DNA from: Flavobacterium rivuli WB 3.3-2 = DSM 21788
GTDB taxonomy: Bacteria; Bacteroidota; Bacteroidia; Flavobacteriales; Flavobacteriaceae
Direction: 5' to 3'
DNA length: 39,958 nucleotides
Assembly (NCBI RefSeq): GCF_000378485.1
Contig: NZ_KB899983.1
Location: forward strand, 1-39,958
Shown here: piece by piece, positions 6,109 through 13,471 of the stretch
Layout: every line of letters begins with the position of its first letter
How positions within the stretch are numbered: position 1 is the first letter of the stretch
Notes under the pieces: generated by a model
What the model was told of the DNA's origin: nothing
The model's input: only the letters and a program-made list of their open reading frames with translations
Databases searched by the model: none
Position numbers and translations under genes: made by a program

Positions 6109-6537
6109 ATGATGGAAACATTACAAAGTTACACTACGGCACAAAATTTTTTCAGGATCCTGTTAGGGTGTTTACTGGTTTTTACCGGTACGGGCCATCT
6201 TTCTTTTTTGCATGACGGGTACATTTCCCAGGTACCCGACTGGGTTCCGCTTGATAAAAGTTTGGTGGTATCCCTATCAGGGGTAGTAGAGCTACTTCTT
6301 GGCATTTCCTTAATTTTTTTAAAATGTTACAGGGTAGCAGTGGGGTGGGTGGCCGCTGCATTTTTTCTTGCAATTTTTCCCGGTAATTATGCGCAATATG
6401 CAAATCATGTAGATGCTTTTGGTTTAAATACCGATAGCGCACGCCTCGCACGCCTTTTTATGCACCCGTTACTTATTATATGGCCACTGTGGAGCACAGG
6501 GGCATGGAGTTCTTTAATGAGGGGTAAGAGAGCATAG
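6109..6537 (+). CDS. DoxX-like integral membrane protein, copy 1
   Basis: A 142-residue protein with four hydrophobic segments (about residues 15-31, 49-67, 74-90 and 113-130), typical of the DoxX/MauE-like family. Members are thought to act in redox or thiol-related membrane processes, but the reaction is not established. The motif VPDWVPL, then LSGVVELLLGISL, then FPGNYAQY is shared with the next gene. ATG-ATG at 6109 gives two possible starts one codon apart. The pair with 6618-7034 is a tandem duplication. Confidence 0.85.
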   Translation: MMETLQSYTTAQNFFRILLGCLLVFTGTGHLSFLHDGYISQVPDWVPLDKSLVVSLSGVVELLLGISLIFLKCYRVAVGWVAAAFFLAIFPGNYAQYANHVDAFGLNTDSARLARLFMHPLLIIWPLWSTGAWSSLMRGKRA

Positions 6538-6617
6538 TTTTCTAATTTTCATAAAGTTGTTTTAAATGCTGTGGTTACACAATTTTCTGTGCCTAACTTT
6601 ATATAAAACTACATGTT

Positions 6618-7034
6618 ATGAAAACTACTGATAATTATAGCAAGGGGCAAAACGCTGCACGATTACTTTTAGGTACCATGCTTATCGCAGCAGGTACAAG
6701 CCACCTTACCTTTGCACGCAAAGAATTTCAGGCACAGGTGCCGGACTGGGTTCCGCTTAAAAAAGATACCACGGTTGTGCTTTCGGGCATTGCGGAGATA
6801 CTTCTTGGCACCTCTATTGCCTTATTAAAAAACGACAGGAAGAAAGTTGGGATAGCAGCAGCCGGATTTTTTGCAGCGGTATTTCCTGGAAACATTTCGC
6901 AGTTTAAAAACCGCAGGGATGCCTTTGGCCTTGATACCGATGAGAAACGATTTGCACGTTTATTCTTTCAGCCGGTGCTAATGGCGTGGGCACTATATGG
7001 GGGAGGGGTAACGAGTAAAAAAGATAAATTGTAA
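6618..7034 (+). CDS. DoxX-like integral membrane protein, copy 2
   Basis: A 138-residue paralogue of the preceding gene, separated from it by 80 bases. Shared landmarks are the ARLLLGTMLIAAGTSHLTF first segment, VPDWVPLKK, LSGIAEILLGTSIALL, FPGNISQF and DAFGLDTDEKRFARL, in the same order and spacing as copy 1. Four membrane segments are predicted. It differs by having Lys-rich loops (KNDRKK) and a Lys-rich C-terminus, so the cytoplasmic side is probably the same as in copy 1. It is convergent with the VOC gene, with no clear hairpin between them. Confidence 0.85.
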   Translation: MKTTDNYSKGQNAARLLLGTMLIAAGTSHLTFARKEFQAQVPDWVPLKKDTTVVLSGIAEILLGTSIALLKNDRKKVGIAAAGFFAAVFPGNISQFKNRRDAFGLDTDEKRFARLFFQPVLMAWALYGGGVTSKKDKL

Positions 7035-7098
7035 AACAAAGACATAGCATCTGCTACCTCTAACATAGGGATTTATAATTTGATAAATAGTAAATTAT

Positions 7099-7476
7099 TT
7101 ACTTGGCATTTTCGTCCACTTCAAAAATACCGAATACATTATTATCATTATCTATAAAATAACCCTGCCAGCAACGGCCGGCAACAGCAAACTTGGGCAT
7201 TGCTAACTGTCCGTTATTATTTAATATTATTTGTGCAGTAGCATCAAAACTTTCAACCTGAATAGAGCAGGTAAAAGCATTGGTGCCAAACTCCATGGGC
7301 GGTGTTTTTACAGGGCGCTTTAATACTCCACCGTAAATGCTGTCAGTTTCTATGCGGTAGTATTCTATAGGGAAGCTTTCTTCTTTAACAAAATTCCAAC
7401 CAAAAGCCGCCTTGTAAAATGCCACTGCCTGCGGTACATTGGCAGCCTGGATTTCGAAATATGCAATTGTGTTCAT
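7099..7476 (-). CDS. VOC-family (glyoxalase/bleomycin-resistance-like) protein
   Basis: A 125-residue single-domain protein opening NTIAYFEIQAANVPQAVAFY and including GWNF, GGVL and a C-terminal GRCWQGYFIDNDNNVFGIFE, the usual first beta-alpha-beta unit and final strand of the vicinal-oxygen-chelate fold. Such proteins act as homodimers on many substrates, often with a metal. The substrate cannot be told from sequence. It is convergent with the second DoxX gene. Confidence 0.85.
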   Translation of the reverse strand: MNTIAYFEIQAANVPQAVAFYKAAFGWNFVKEESFPIEYYRIETDSIYGGVLKRPVKTPPMEFGTNAFTCSIQVESFDATAQIILNNNGQLAMPKFAVAGRCWQGYFIDNDNNVFGIFEVDENAK

Positions 7477-7530
7477 AATACCAAATATTAGTTTACTACG
7501 AATATATCAATATTATTAAAAAGTTCAAAC

Positions 7531-7986
7531 TTACCTCAAACCACACTTTAAATCTACAATTTTGCAAACCTTTTCTTTGCTAAGGTCTAAATTGACAGGC
7601 TCACATTTATTAAGTGGGGTGTTACAGCCTTTAATCGTGTTTTCTGTAAACGATTGTACATCTAATACGTTAAACGTCTTGTTGTAAATTTTCATTTCGA
7701 GCGCATCAACGTCTATAATAGCCAATTGCTGAACAGTACCCACAAATATCTTACGTTTCCATAAAGGCAGGGCTACGCGTGAGCCATTAGGTTCCCATAC
7801 AGGAGGGCCACCACACCATCCACCAAGTTTTATGCTTCTTCCGTTAGGAAATTCCAGAAAACACTGGCCGTTAAGTGGTGCGCCAATAGCCATTTCTTCA
7901 AGATCGCTATATACTATTGTGTGCGAATTATCCGGCGACGGATAATCAGATTCAAAATTCCACGGATCTACTTTTGTGTTACTCAT
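7531..7986 (-). CDS. Hypothetical protein (151 aa)
   Basis: No family is recognised. The protein is soluble, with a Trp/Gly/Pro-rich centre (GGWCGGPPVWEPNGSR) and several Cys in the C-terminal third (KGCNTPLNKCEP, KVCKIVDLKCG). A longer frame opens with GTG at 8013, but a good Shine-Dalgarno run (GGGAGAAGG) lies 10 bases before the ATG at 7986, so the shorter start is chosen. A -7 element TAATTTTG (8046-8053, minus strand) is upstream. The beta-strand-rich pattern could be a small propeller-like or WD-like fragment, but this is a guess. Confidence 0.6.
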   Translation of the reverse strand: MSNTKVDPWNFESDYPSPDNSHTIVYSDLEEMAIGAPLNGQCFLEFPNGRSIKLGGWCGGPPVWEPNGSRVALPLWKRKIFVGTVQQLAIIDVDALEMKIYNKTFNVLDVQSFTENTIKGCNTPLNKCEPVNLDLSKEKVCKIVDLKCGLR

Positions 7987-8045
7987 AGCAGTTAAACCTT
8001 CTCCCGGAAGCACTTAAATTTTTATGTTCTCAATTTCACAGCCTA

Positions 8046-8053
8046 CAAAATTA
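8046..8053 (-). promoter_or_regulatory. -7 element of the 151-aa hypothetical gene
   Basis: Minus strand TAATTTTG matches TAnnTTTG and precedes the ATG at 7986 by about 60 bases. A 16-base palindrome (CGTTAAT-TT-ATTAACG, 8086-8101) lies further upstream, just past the uvrB end. Confidence 0.45.
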
Positions 8054-8133
8054 CGCAATTTAGGCTTCTCATTTTCATATACAACCGTTAATTTATTAAC
8101 GTACAATTAACATGGTATGTTTATTGGGTTGCG

Positions 8134-10119
8134 CTACACCTGCTCCTGCAACGCTTTAATCTCGTCCCTAAGCTTCGCAGCCTGTAAAAAATCGAGTTCT
8201 TTAGCGGCTTTTTCCATGTTCTTGCGTTTATCGCGGATAATCTTTTCTATATCGCCTTTTGCCATATAGGTTGTATCCGGTTCGGCAGCAATTTTGGGGG
8301 CATGTTCCAACTTGTAGGCATTGCTTTTGCCAAGGGTATTTTTTTCAATTTTCTTACTAAGTCCCATAGGCACTTTACCGTGCAGGGTGTTGTATTCCAT
8401 CTGTTTTTCGCGCTTATAGTTGGTCTCGTCTATAGTACGCTGCATACTGTCGGTAATTTTATCGGCATACATAATGGCCTTACCGTTTACGTTACGGGCA
8501 GCACGGCCCACAGTTTGTGTAAGCGAGCGGTTACTACGCAAAAAGCCCTCTTTGTCAGCATCAAGTATTGCTACTAAAGATACTTCGGGTAAATCCAGTC
8601 CTTCCCTAAGCAAGTTAACGCCTATAAGCACATCGAAAATACCTTTACGTAAATCCTGCATGATCTCTACACGCTCTAAGGTATCTACCTCACTATGAAT
8701 GTATCGGCAGCGAATGGAAAGTTTATCAAGATACTTAGCAAGTTCTTCGGCCATACGTTTAGTAAGGGTTGTAACAAGCACGCGCTCATCGACCTCTACA
8801 CGCTGGTGAATTTCCTCTATAAGGTCGTCTATCTGGTTAAGGCTTGGGCGAATCTCAATTATAGGGTCAAGCAGTCCCGTAGGGCGGATAATCTGCTCGG
8901 TGTAAATACCTCCCGATTTTTGCATTTCATAATCGGCAGGGGTGGCACTCACATAAACCACCTGGTTTTGCATTGCCTCAAACTCTTCAAATTTAAGAGG
9001 ACGGTTATCCATTGCAGCCGGTAGCCTAAAGCCATATTCTACAAGGTTTTCCTTACGCGAACGGTCACCGCCATACATGGCGTGCACCTGGCTCACGGTA
9101 ACGTGGCTTTCGTCTATTACCATCAAAAAGTCTTTCGGGAAATAATCCAGCAAACAGAATGGGCGCGTACCGGGCAGCCTGCGGTCGAGGTATCTTGAAT
9201 AGTTCTCAATGCCCGAACAGTAACCCAGTTCCCGAATCATTTCAAGGTCAAAATTAGTTCGCTCCTCAAGACGCTTGGCTTCAAGGTGTTTGCCTATTTC
9301 TTTAAAGTAATCTACCTGCTTAACAAGGTCCTGCTGAATTTCCCATATTGCGCCGTTAAGCACATCGGGGCTGGTAACAAACATGTTAGCCGGGTAAATA
9401 TTCAATCGGTTATATTTCTCGATAACCTGCGATGTCTTTTTATCAAAGGCTTCGATCTCTTCAATCTCATCTCCAAAAAAGTGGATTCGGAACGGCTCAT
9501 CTCCATAACTTGGAAATACCTCTACCGTATCGCCCTTAATGCGGAACGACCCCGGGTTAAAATCCATTTCTGTGCGCGAGTATAAGCTTTGTACCAATTG
9601 GTGCAGCAACTTAGTGCGCGATATATTTTGCCCGTTGTGTATAGACACCACATTTTTTTGGAACTCAACCGGGTTACCGATACCGTACAGGCAGGAAACC
9701 GATGCTACCACAATAATATCGCGGCGTCCGGATAGTAGGGAAGAAGTGGTGTGGAGGCGCATTTTTTCGAGCTCCTCATTTATCGAAAGGTCTTTCTCTA
9801 TATACGTTCCGCTCACAGGTATGTAAGCTTCCGGCTGGTAGTAGTCGTAGTACGAAACAAAATATTCAACCGCATTTTCCGGGAAAAATTGCTTAAACTC
9901 ACTGTACAACTGTGCTGCCAGCGTTTTGTTGTGCGCAAGCACCAGCGTAGGTTTTTCTACATTGGCAATAACATTAGCCATAGTAAATGTTTTACCCGAT
10001 CCTGTAACGCCCAACAGCGTCTGGAACGGTTCGCCACTCTCTATACCTGCCGTTAATTGTTTAATCGCCTCGGGCTGGTCGCCTGTAGGCTTATAATCCG
10101 ATACAACCTTAAATTTCAT
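8134..10119 (-). CDS. uvrB: Excinuclease ABC subunit B (UvrB)
   Basis: Full-length at 661 residues. UvrB is the damage-verifying helicase-like subunit of nucleotide excision repair and forms complexes with UvrA and UvrC. Visible motifs are Walker A GVTGSGKT (residues 37-44), the beta-hairpin YYDYYQPEAYIP that clamps DNA, the DE-S-H box IDESHVTVSQ, SATPADYE, the C-terminal helicase motifs REGLDLPEV and QTVGRAARN, and a C-terminal UVR coiled coil (FLQAAKLRDEIKAL). The ATG lies 13 bases after the stop codon of the ParE-like toxin on the same strand, with an AAGGA Shine-Dalgarno in between, so it is probably cotranscribed with the toxin-antitoxin pair. No clear terminator is seen downstream. Confidence 0.98.
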   Translation of the reverse strand: MKFKVVSDYKPTGDQPEAIKQLTAGIESGEPFQTLLGVTGSGKTFTMANVIANVEKPTLVLAHNKTLAAQLYSEFKQFFPENAVEYFVSYYDYYQPEAYIPVSGTYIEKDLSINEELEKMRLHTTSSLLSGRRDIIVVASVSCLYGIGNPVEFQKNVVSIHNGQNISRTKLLHQLVQSLYSRTEMDFNPGSFRIKGDTVEVFPSYGDEPFRIHFFGDEIEEIEAFDKKTSQVIEKYNRLNIYPANMFVTSPDVLNGAIWEIQQDLVKQVDYFKEIGKHLEAKRLEERTNFDLEMIRELGYCSGIENYSRYLDRRLPGTRPFCLLDYFPKDFLMVIDESHVTVSQVHAMYGGDRSRKENLVEYGFRLPAAMDNRPLKFEEFEAMQNQVVYVSATPADYEMQKSGGIYTEQIIRPTGLLDPIIEIRPSLNQIDDLIEEIHQRVEVDERVLVTTLTKRMAEELAKYLDKLSIRCRYIHSEVDTLERVEIMQDLRKGIFDVLIGVNLLREGLDLPEVSLVAILDADKEGFLRSNRSLTQTVGRAARNVNGKAIMYADKITDSMQRTIDETNYKREKQMEYNTLHGKVPMGLSKKIEKNTLGKSNAYKLEHAPKIAAEPDTTYMAKGDIEKIIRDKRKNMEKAAKELDFLQAAKLRDEIKALQEQV

Positions 10120-10132
10120 TATTATCCTTTTC

Positions 10133-10432
10133 TTATCTGATTATTATTTCATCGGGATCCTGACGGTTATCCCATAGAGAGTGTACAACTATTTTATTAG
10201 GCGTAACTTCGTAAAAAACTGTATAATTCCCCACTATTAGACCCCTGATGTTTTCATAATCAGACTTCATTCCAATTTCGGGATTTTTATTAAGTAATTG
10301 TAATTCCCTATTAAGGGTTTTATACAATTTTATCGAATACGTTTTACTCTTATTTCGTTCGGCAAAATATACAAGTATCGCAAAAAGTTTGCGTTCAGCA
10401 GTGGGTAGCCATTCTATTTCTCTTCGAGCCAT
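10133..10432 (-). CDS. ParE/RelE-superfamily toxin
   Basis: A 99-residue basic protein with the type II toxin ParE/RelE fold signature: IEWLPTAERKL near the start, PEIGM, RGLIVGNYTVFYEVTPNKIVV and the terminal HSLWDNRQDP. RelE-type members cleave mRNA on the ribosome and ParE-type members poison gyrase; which one applies is not decidable from the sequence. It overlaps the upstream antitoxin gene by 19 bases, a normal arrangement, and lies 13 bases upstream of uvrB. Confidence 0.9.
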   Translation of the reverse strand: MARREIEWLPTAERKLFAILVYFAERNKSKTYSIKLYKTLNRELQLLNKNPEIGMKSDYENIRGLIVGNYTVFYEVTPNKIVVHSLWDNRQDPDEIIIR

Positions 10433-10647
10433 TGCTTTACTTCTTTGTCAAGAACACTATGTGGCTTAAATAATCCTCTCTTAGCCTCTAAAGCTGACTC
10501 TTCAAGTTCTTTCCTTTGGGCGCTGTTGAGGAATATTTTAGGTTCTACTTTTGTTTCAATAATTGTTTTCAGCGCGGCAAGGAAAGAATTATCTTCAATT
10601 TGAGCAACCTGCGCCATCACAATATTTCTAAGTTCTAATGTATCCAT
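10414..10647 (-). CDS. ParD-like antitoxin
   Basis: A 77-residue acidic protein, the partner of the toxin at 10133-10432, which starts inside its last codons. The sequence is nearly all helix: an N-terminal IVMAQVAQIEDNSFLAALKT, a middle KELEESALEAKRGL, and a C-terminal charged tail (DKEVKQWLEEK) that would wrap the toxin. It lacks a clear DNA-binding ribbon-helix-helix motif at its start, which is often the case for this Bacteroidota antitoxin type. It is the first gene of the antitoxin-toxin-uvrB run. Confidence 0.85.
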   Translation of the reverse strand: MDTLELRNIVMAQVAQIEDNSFLAALKTIIETKVEPKIFLNSAQRKELEESALEAKRGLFKPHSVLDKEVKQWLEEK

Positions 10648-10827
10648 GGCAAATGTTTTTACGAAGTTACAAAAAAAAATGTCTAAATCTTCGCCAACAA
10701 TAAATCAACAACTGTGCCTAAAATATATTCATTTAGGTAGCGAACGGCAGGTGTATTTTGCGCCATCTTTGTCCTGCTTTCGTCTTTATTTATCGGCTTT
10801 TGCAGACTGGAAAACTGCTTCGGTAAT

Positions 10828-10876
10828 AAAAAAGCTTCGGAAAAACAGCAAGTAATTACTGCTTTTCCGAAGCTTT
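10828..10876 (-). terminator. Terminator after pheT
   Basis: On the minus strand AAGCTTCGGAAAA-type arms (10832-10844 and 10863-10875) form a long stem, followed by TTTTTTATTA. It lies 20 bases after the pheT stop codon. Confidence 0.8.
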
Positions 10877-10895
10877 AAAATATAATTATAATATG

Positions 10896-13319
10896 TTATC
10901 GCAACTGCGCCCCTGTTTGTGTTTCCAGGCTATTCCTTATTTTGCCCATAATTTTTTCTATCTGCTCATCGGTAAGTGTTTTTGTACTGTCCTGCAATAC
11001 AAAGCTCACCGCATACGATTTCTTACCTTCAGGCAGGTTCTCGCCTTCGTACACGTCAAACAAACTAATGTCTTTCAGTAAGGCCTTTTCTGTCTGGCGG
11101 GCAATGGCATAAATACTGTCAAAAGTAATGGCGTTGTCTACCAATAGCGCAAGGTCACGGCGCACTTCCGGAAATTTAGAAATATCAGTATATTTAATTT
11201 TACCGGTAACCAGTTTAGTTATTGCAGCCCAGTTAAAGTCGGCAAACAAAACTTCCTGTTTAATATCAAAATGCTTAAGCACCTGCTTTTTTACAGTACC
11301 AAATTCTACTATAACATCATTACCTATTGCCAAAACAGAACCCTCTGCAAATACATCATTTTCTAACGGCTGTGTTTGTAGTTTATTAAAACCAAGACGG
11401 CCTAATATCATAGTGATGTAGCCTTTAAACATAAAGAAATCACTGCCTTTTTGTGGCTGAGCCCAGCTTTCCTGCTGGCGGTTACCTGTTACAGTTAGGG
11501 TAAGGTGTTTTTTCTCGTCATAGCTTCCGGCTATTTTGTGGTAGCTTTTGCCAAATTCAAATAACTTAAGGTCGGCACGGCGGCGGTTAATATTAAAAGA
11601 AACAGCCTCAAGCGCACTAAACAGTAATGACTGCCTCATTGCAGAAAGGTCATTGCTCAATGGGTTTAACATAAGCACATTGTGCTCCTCCTTAAGGTTT
11701 TCCGATAGTTCAATATAATCCGGCGTGGTAAGCGAGTTAGCCATCATTTCGTTAAAGCCAAGGGCTGTAAGCTGGCTTGCCACAACATTTTGAAGTTTAT
11801 AATCTTCGGTACGAGACGAGTTAGATATCGATGCGTTTATTTTTTGAGTAAACGTAATGTTGTTGTACCCAAATACACGAAGTATCTCCTCTATAACATC
11901 TATCTCGCGGGTAACATCTACACGGTAAGACGGGATAATAAGGCCAAGGCCTTTTTCTGACATTGATGTTATTTTAATATCCAGAGATACCAGTATTTTC
12001 TTGATATTTTCTTTAGATAGTTCCTGGCCAATGGTACGTGTAACCGTATCAAAATTAAGGAATACAGAAAAGTCTTCTATTTTTTTAGGATAAATATCCT
12101 CAAGATCGCAGGTAATTTCGCCACCGGCAGTTTCCTGTATAAGCAGGGCAGCACGTTTAAGGGCATACGGGGTAATTGTAGGATCAATACCCCTCTCAAA
12201 GCGGAATGAAGCATCGGTGCTTATACCGTGGCGTTTTGCAGTTTTACGAATGGATACCGGGTTAAAGTAAGCACTTTCTAAAAATATAGTTGCCGTACTC
12301 GTGGTAACCCCCGATTTTTTGCCACCCATAACCCCCGCAATAGCCATAGGGCCATTTTCGTCGCAAATTACAAGGTCTTCCTCATGCAATGTACGTTCTA
12401 CATCATCAAGAGTAACAAATTTTGTACCTGCATCGGCTGTTTTAATAAGCACTTTATTGCCTTTTATTTTAGCAGCATCAAAGGCATGTAGTGGCTGGCC
12501 TAACTCATGCAAAACATAGTTAGTAACATCTACCACATTATTCTTTGGCGTAAGCCCAATAGCCTTAAGCCTGTTTTGCAGCCATGCCGGAGAAGGCTTA
12601 ACTGTAATACCGGATATGGTTACACCACAATAACGCGGTGCACGTTTACTGTCTTCCAGTTTTATATCTATCTTAAGGGTACGTTTATCTACCCTGAAGT
12701 TACTAACCGATGGTGTAATAAGCTCGGTATGAACATTTTTTTGGTTTAACCCTGCCTTAAGGTCGCGGGCTACACCAAGGTGGCTCATAGCATCGGCACG
12801 GTTAGGGGTAAGGCCTATTTCAAAAACCTCGTCAGTTACAATGTCAAATATTTTAGCAGCAGGAGTACCCGCAACAAGGTCTTCATTAAGTATCATGATG
12901 CCGTCATGGCTTGCGCCAAGGCCCAGCTCATCTTCGGCACATATCATACCGTGACTTTCTTCGCCGCGAATTTTTCCTTTTTTTATCTGGAAAGCAACAC
13001 CTTCTTTATCATATAATGTAGTGCCTATAGTTGCTACAGCCACTTTTTGCCCGGCAGCCACATTAGGCGCGCCGCACACTATTTGTACAGGTACACCATC
13101 GCCCAGGTCTACAGTAGTTATACGAAGCCTATCGGCATTGGGGTGTTGTATACAGGTAAGAACATGGCCTATAACCACACCTTCAAGTCCGCCTTTAAGC
13201 GACTCAAATTTGTCTACTCCCTCTACTTCAAGGCCAAGATCGGTAAGCAGGGCAGCCGTTTCTTCAGATTTCCAGTCGAGTTTAATAAATTGTTTTAACC
13301 AGTTGTAGGATATGCGCAT
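10896..13319 (-). CDS. pheT: Phenylalanine--tRNA ligase beta subunit
   Basis: Full-length at 807 residues, usual for the bacterial alpha2-beta2 enzyme that charges tRNA-Phe. The start MRISYNWLKQFI is the standard N-terminus. The tRNA-binding (EMAP-like) domain is at about residues 40-150, followed by the B3/B4 editing domain, the B5 domain (LEDIYPKKIE area), the catalytic-like core (FGKSYHK) and the anticodon-binding FDX-ACB domain at the end (KFPEVRRDLALLV, then KSYAVSFVLQD). The alpha-subunit gene is not in the window, so the two subunits are unlinked here. A -7 element TATCTTTG (13346-13353, minus strand) precedes it and a terminator follows it. Confidence 0.97.
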   Translation of the reverse strand: MRISYNWLKQFIKLDWKSEETAALLTDLGLEVEGVDKFESLKGGLEGVVIGHVLTCIQHPNADRLRITTVDLGDGVPVQIVCGAPNVAAGQKVAVATIGTTLYDKEGVAFQIKKGKIRGEESHGMICAEDELGLGASHDGIMILNEDLVAGTPAAKIFDIVTDEVFEIGLTPNRADAMSHLGVARDLKAGLNQKNVHTELITPSVSNFRVDKRTLKIDIKLEDSKRAPRYCGVTISGITVKPSPAWLQNRLKAIGLTPKNNVVDVTNYVLHELGQPLHAFDAAKIKGNKVLIKTADAGTKFVTLDDVERTLHEEDLVICDENGPMAIAGVMGGKKSGVTTSTATIFLESAYFNPVSIRKTAKRHGISTDASFRFERGIDPTITPYALKRAALLIQETAGGEITCDLEDIYPKKIEDFSVFLNFDTVTRTIGQELSKENIKKILVSLDIKITSMSEKGLGLIIPSYRVDVTREIDVIEEILRVFGYNNITFTQKINASISNSSRTEDYKLQNVVASQLTALGFNEMMANSLTTPDYIELSENLKEEHNVLMLNPLSNDLSAMRQSLLFSALEAVSFNINRRRADLKLFEFGKSYHKIAGSYDEKKHLTLTVTGNRQQESWAQPQKGSDFFMFKGYITMILGRLGFNKLQTQPLENDVFAEGSVLAIGNDVIVEFGTVKKQVLKHFDIKQEVLFADFNWAAITKLVTGKIKYTDISKFPEVRRDLALLVDNAITFDSIYAIARQTEKALLKDISLFDVYEGENLPEGKKSYAVSFVLQDSTKTLTDEQIEKIMGKIRNSLETQTGAQLR

Positions 13320-13345
13320 GAGTTAGTCTGTTTTCTTAAAGGATG

Positions 13346-13353
13346 CAAAGATA
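13346..13353 (-). promoter_or_regulatory. -7 element of pheT
   Basis: Minus strand TATCTTTG followed by C, a full match to TAnnTTTGC, 27 bases upstream of the ATG. Confidence 0.55.
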
Positions 13354-13400
13354 ACAATTGTAAATAAAATAGATTTAGGATAGCAATTGTTATTTGAAAA

Positions 13401-13434
13401 TAAAATCCCCGGCTTTATAAAAAAAACGGGGATT
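13401..13434 (-). terminator. Terminator after the GH97 gene
   Basis: On the minus strand AATCCCCG and CGGGGATT (13427-13434 and 13404-13411) form an 8-bp GC-rich stem with a 15-base loop, followed by TTATTTTC. Confidence 0.75.
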
Positions 13435-13471
13435 GTATAATAATCGATCACATACTGCTACACTCACAGCA

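Noticed and set aside
10646..10855. 69-codon plus-strand frame between the antitoxin and pheT
   Set aside because: It starts over the antitoxin start codon, has no recognisable family, promoter or ribosome site, and ends in the pheT terminator region.
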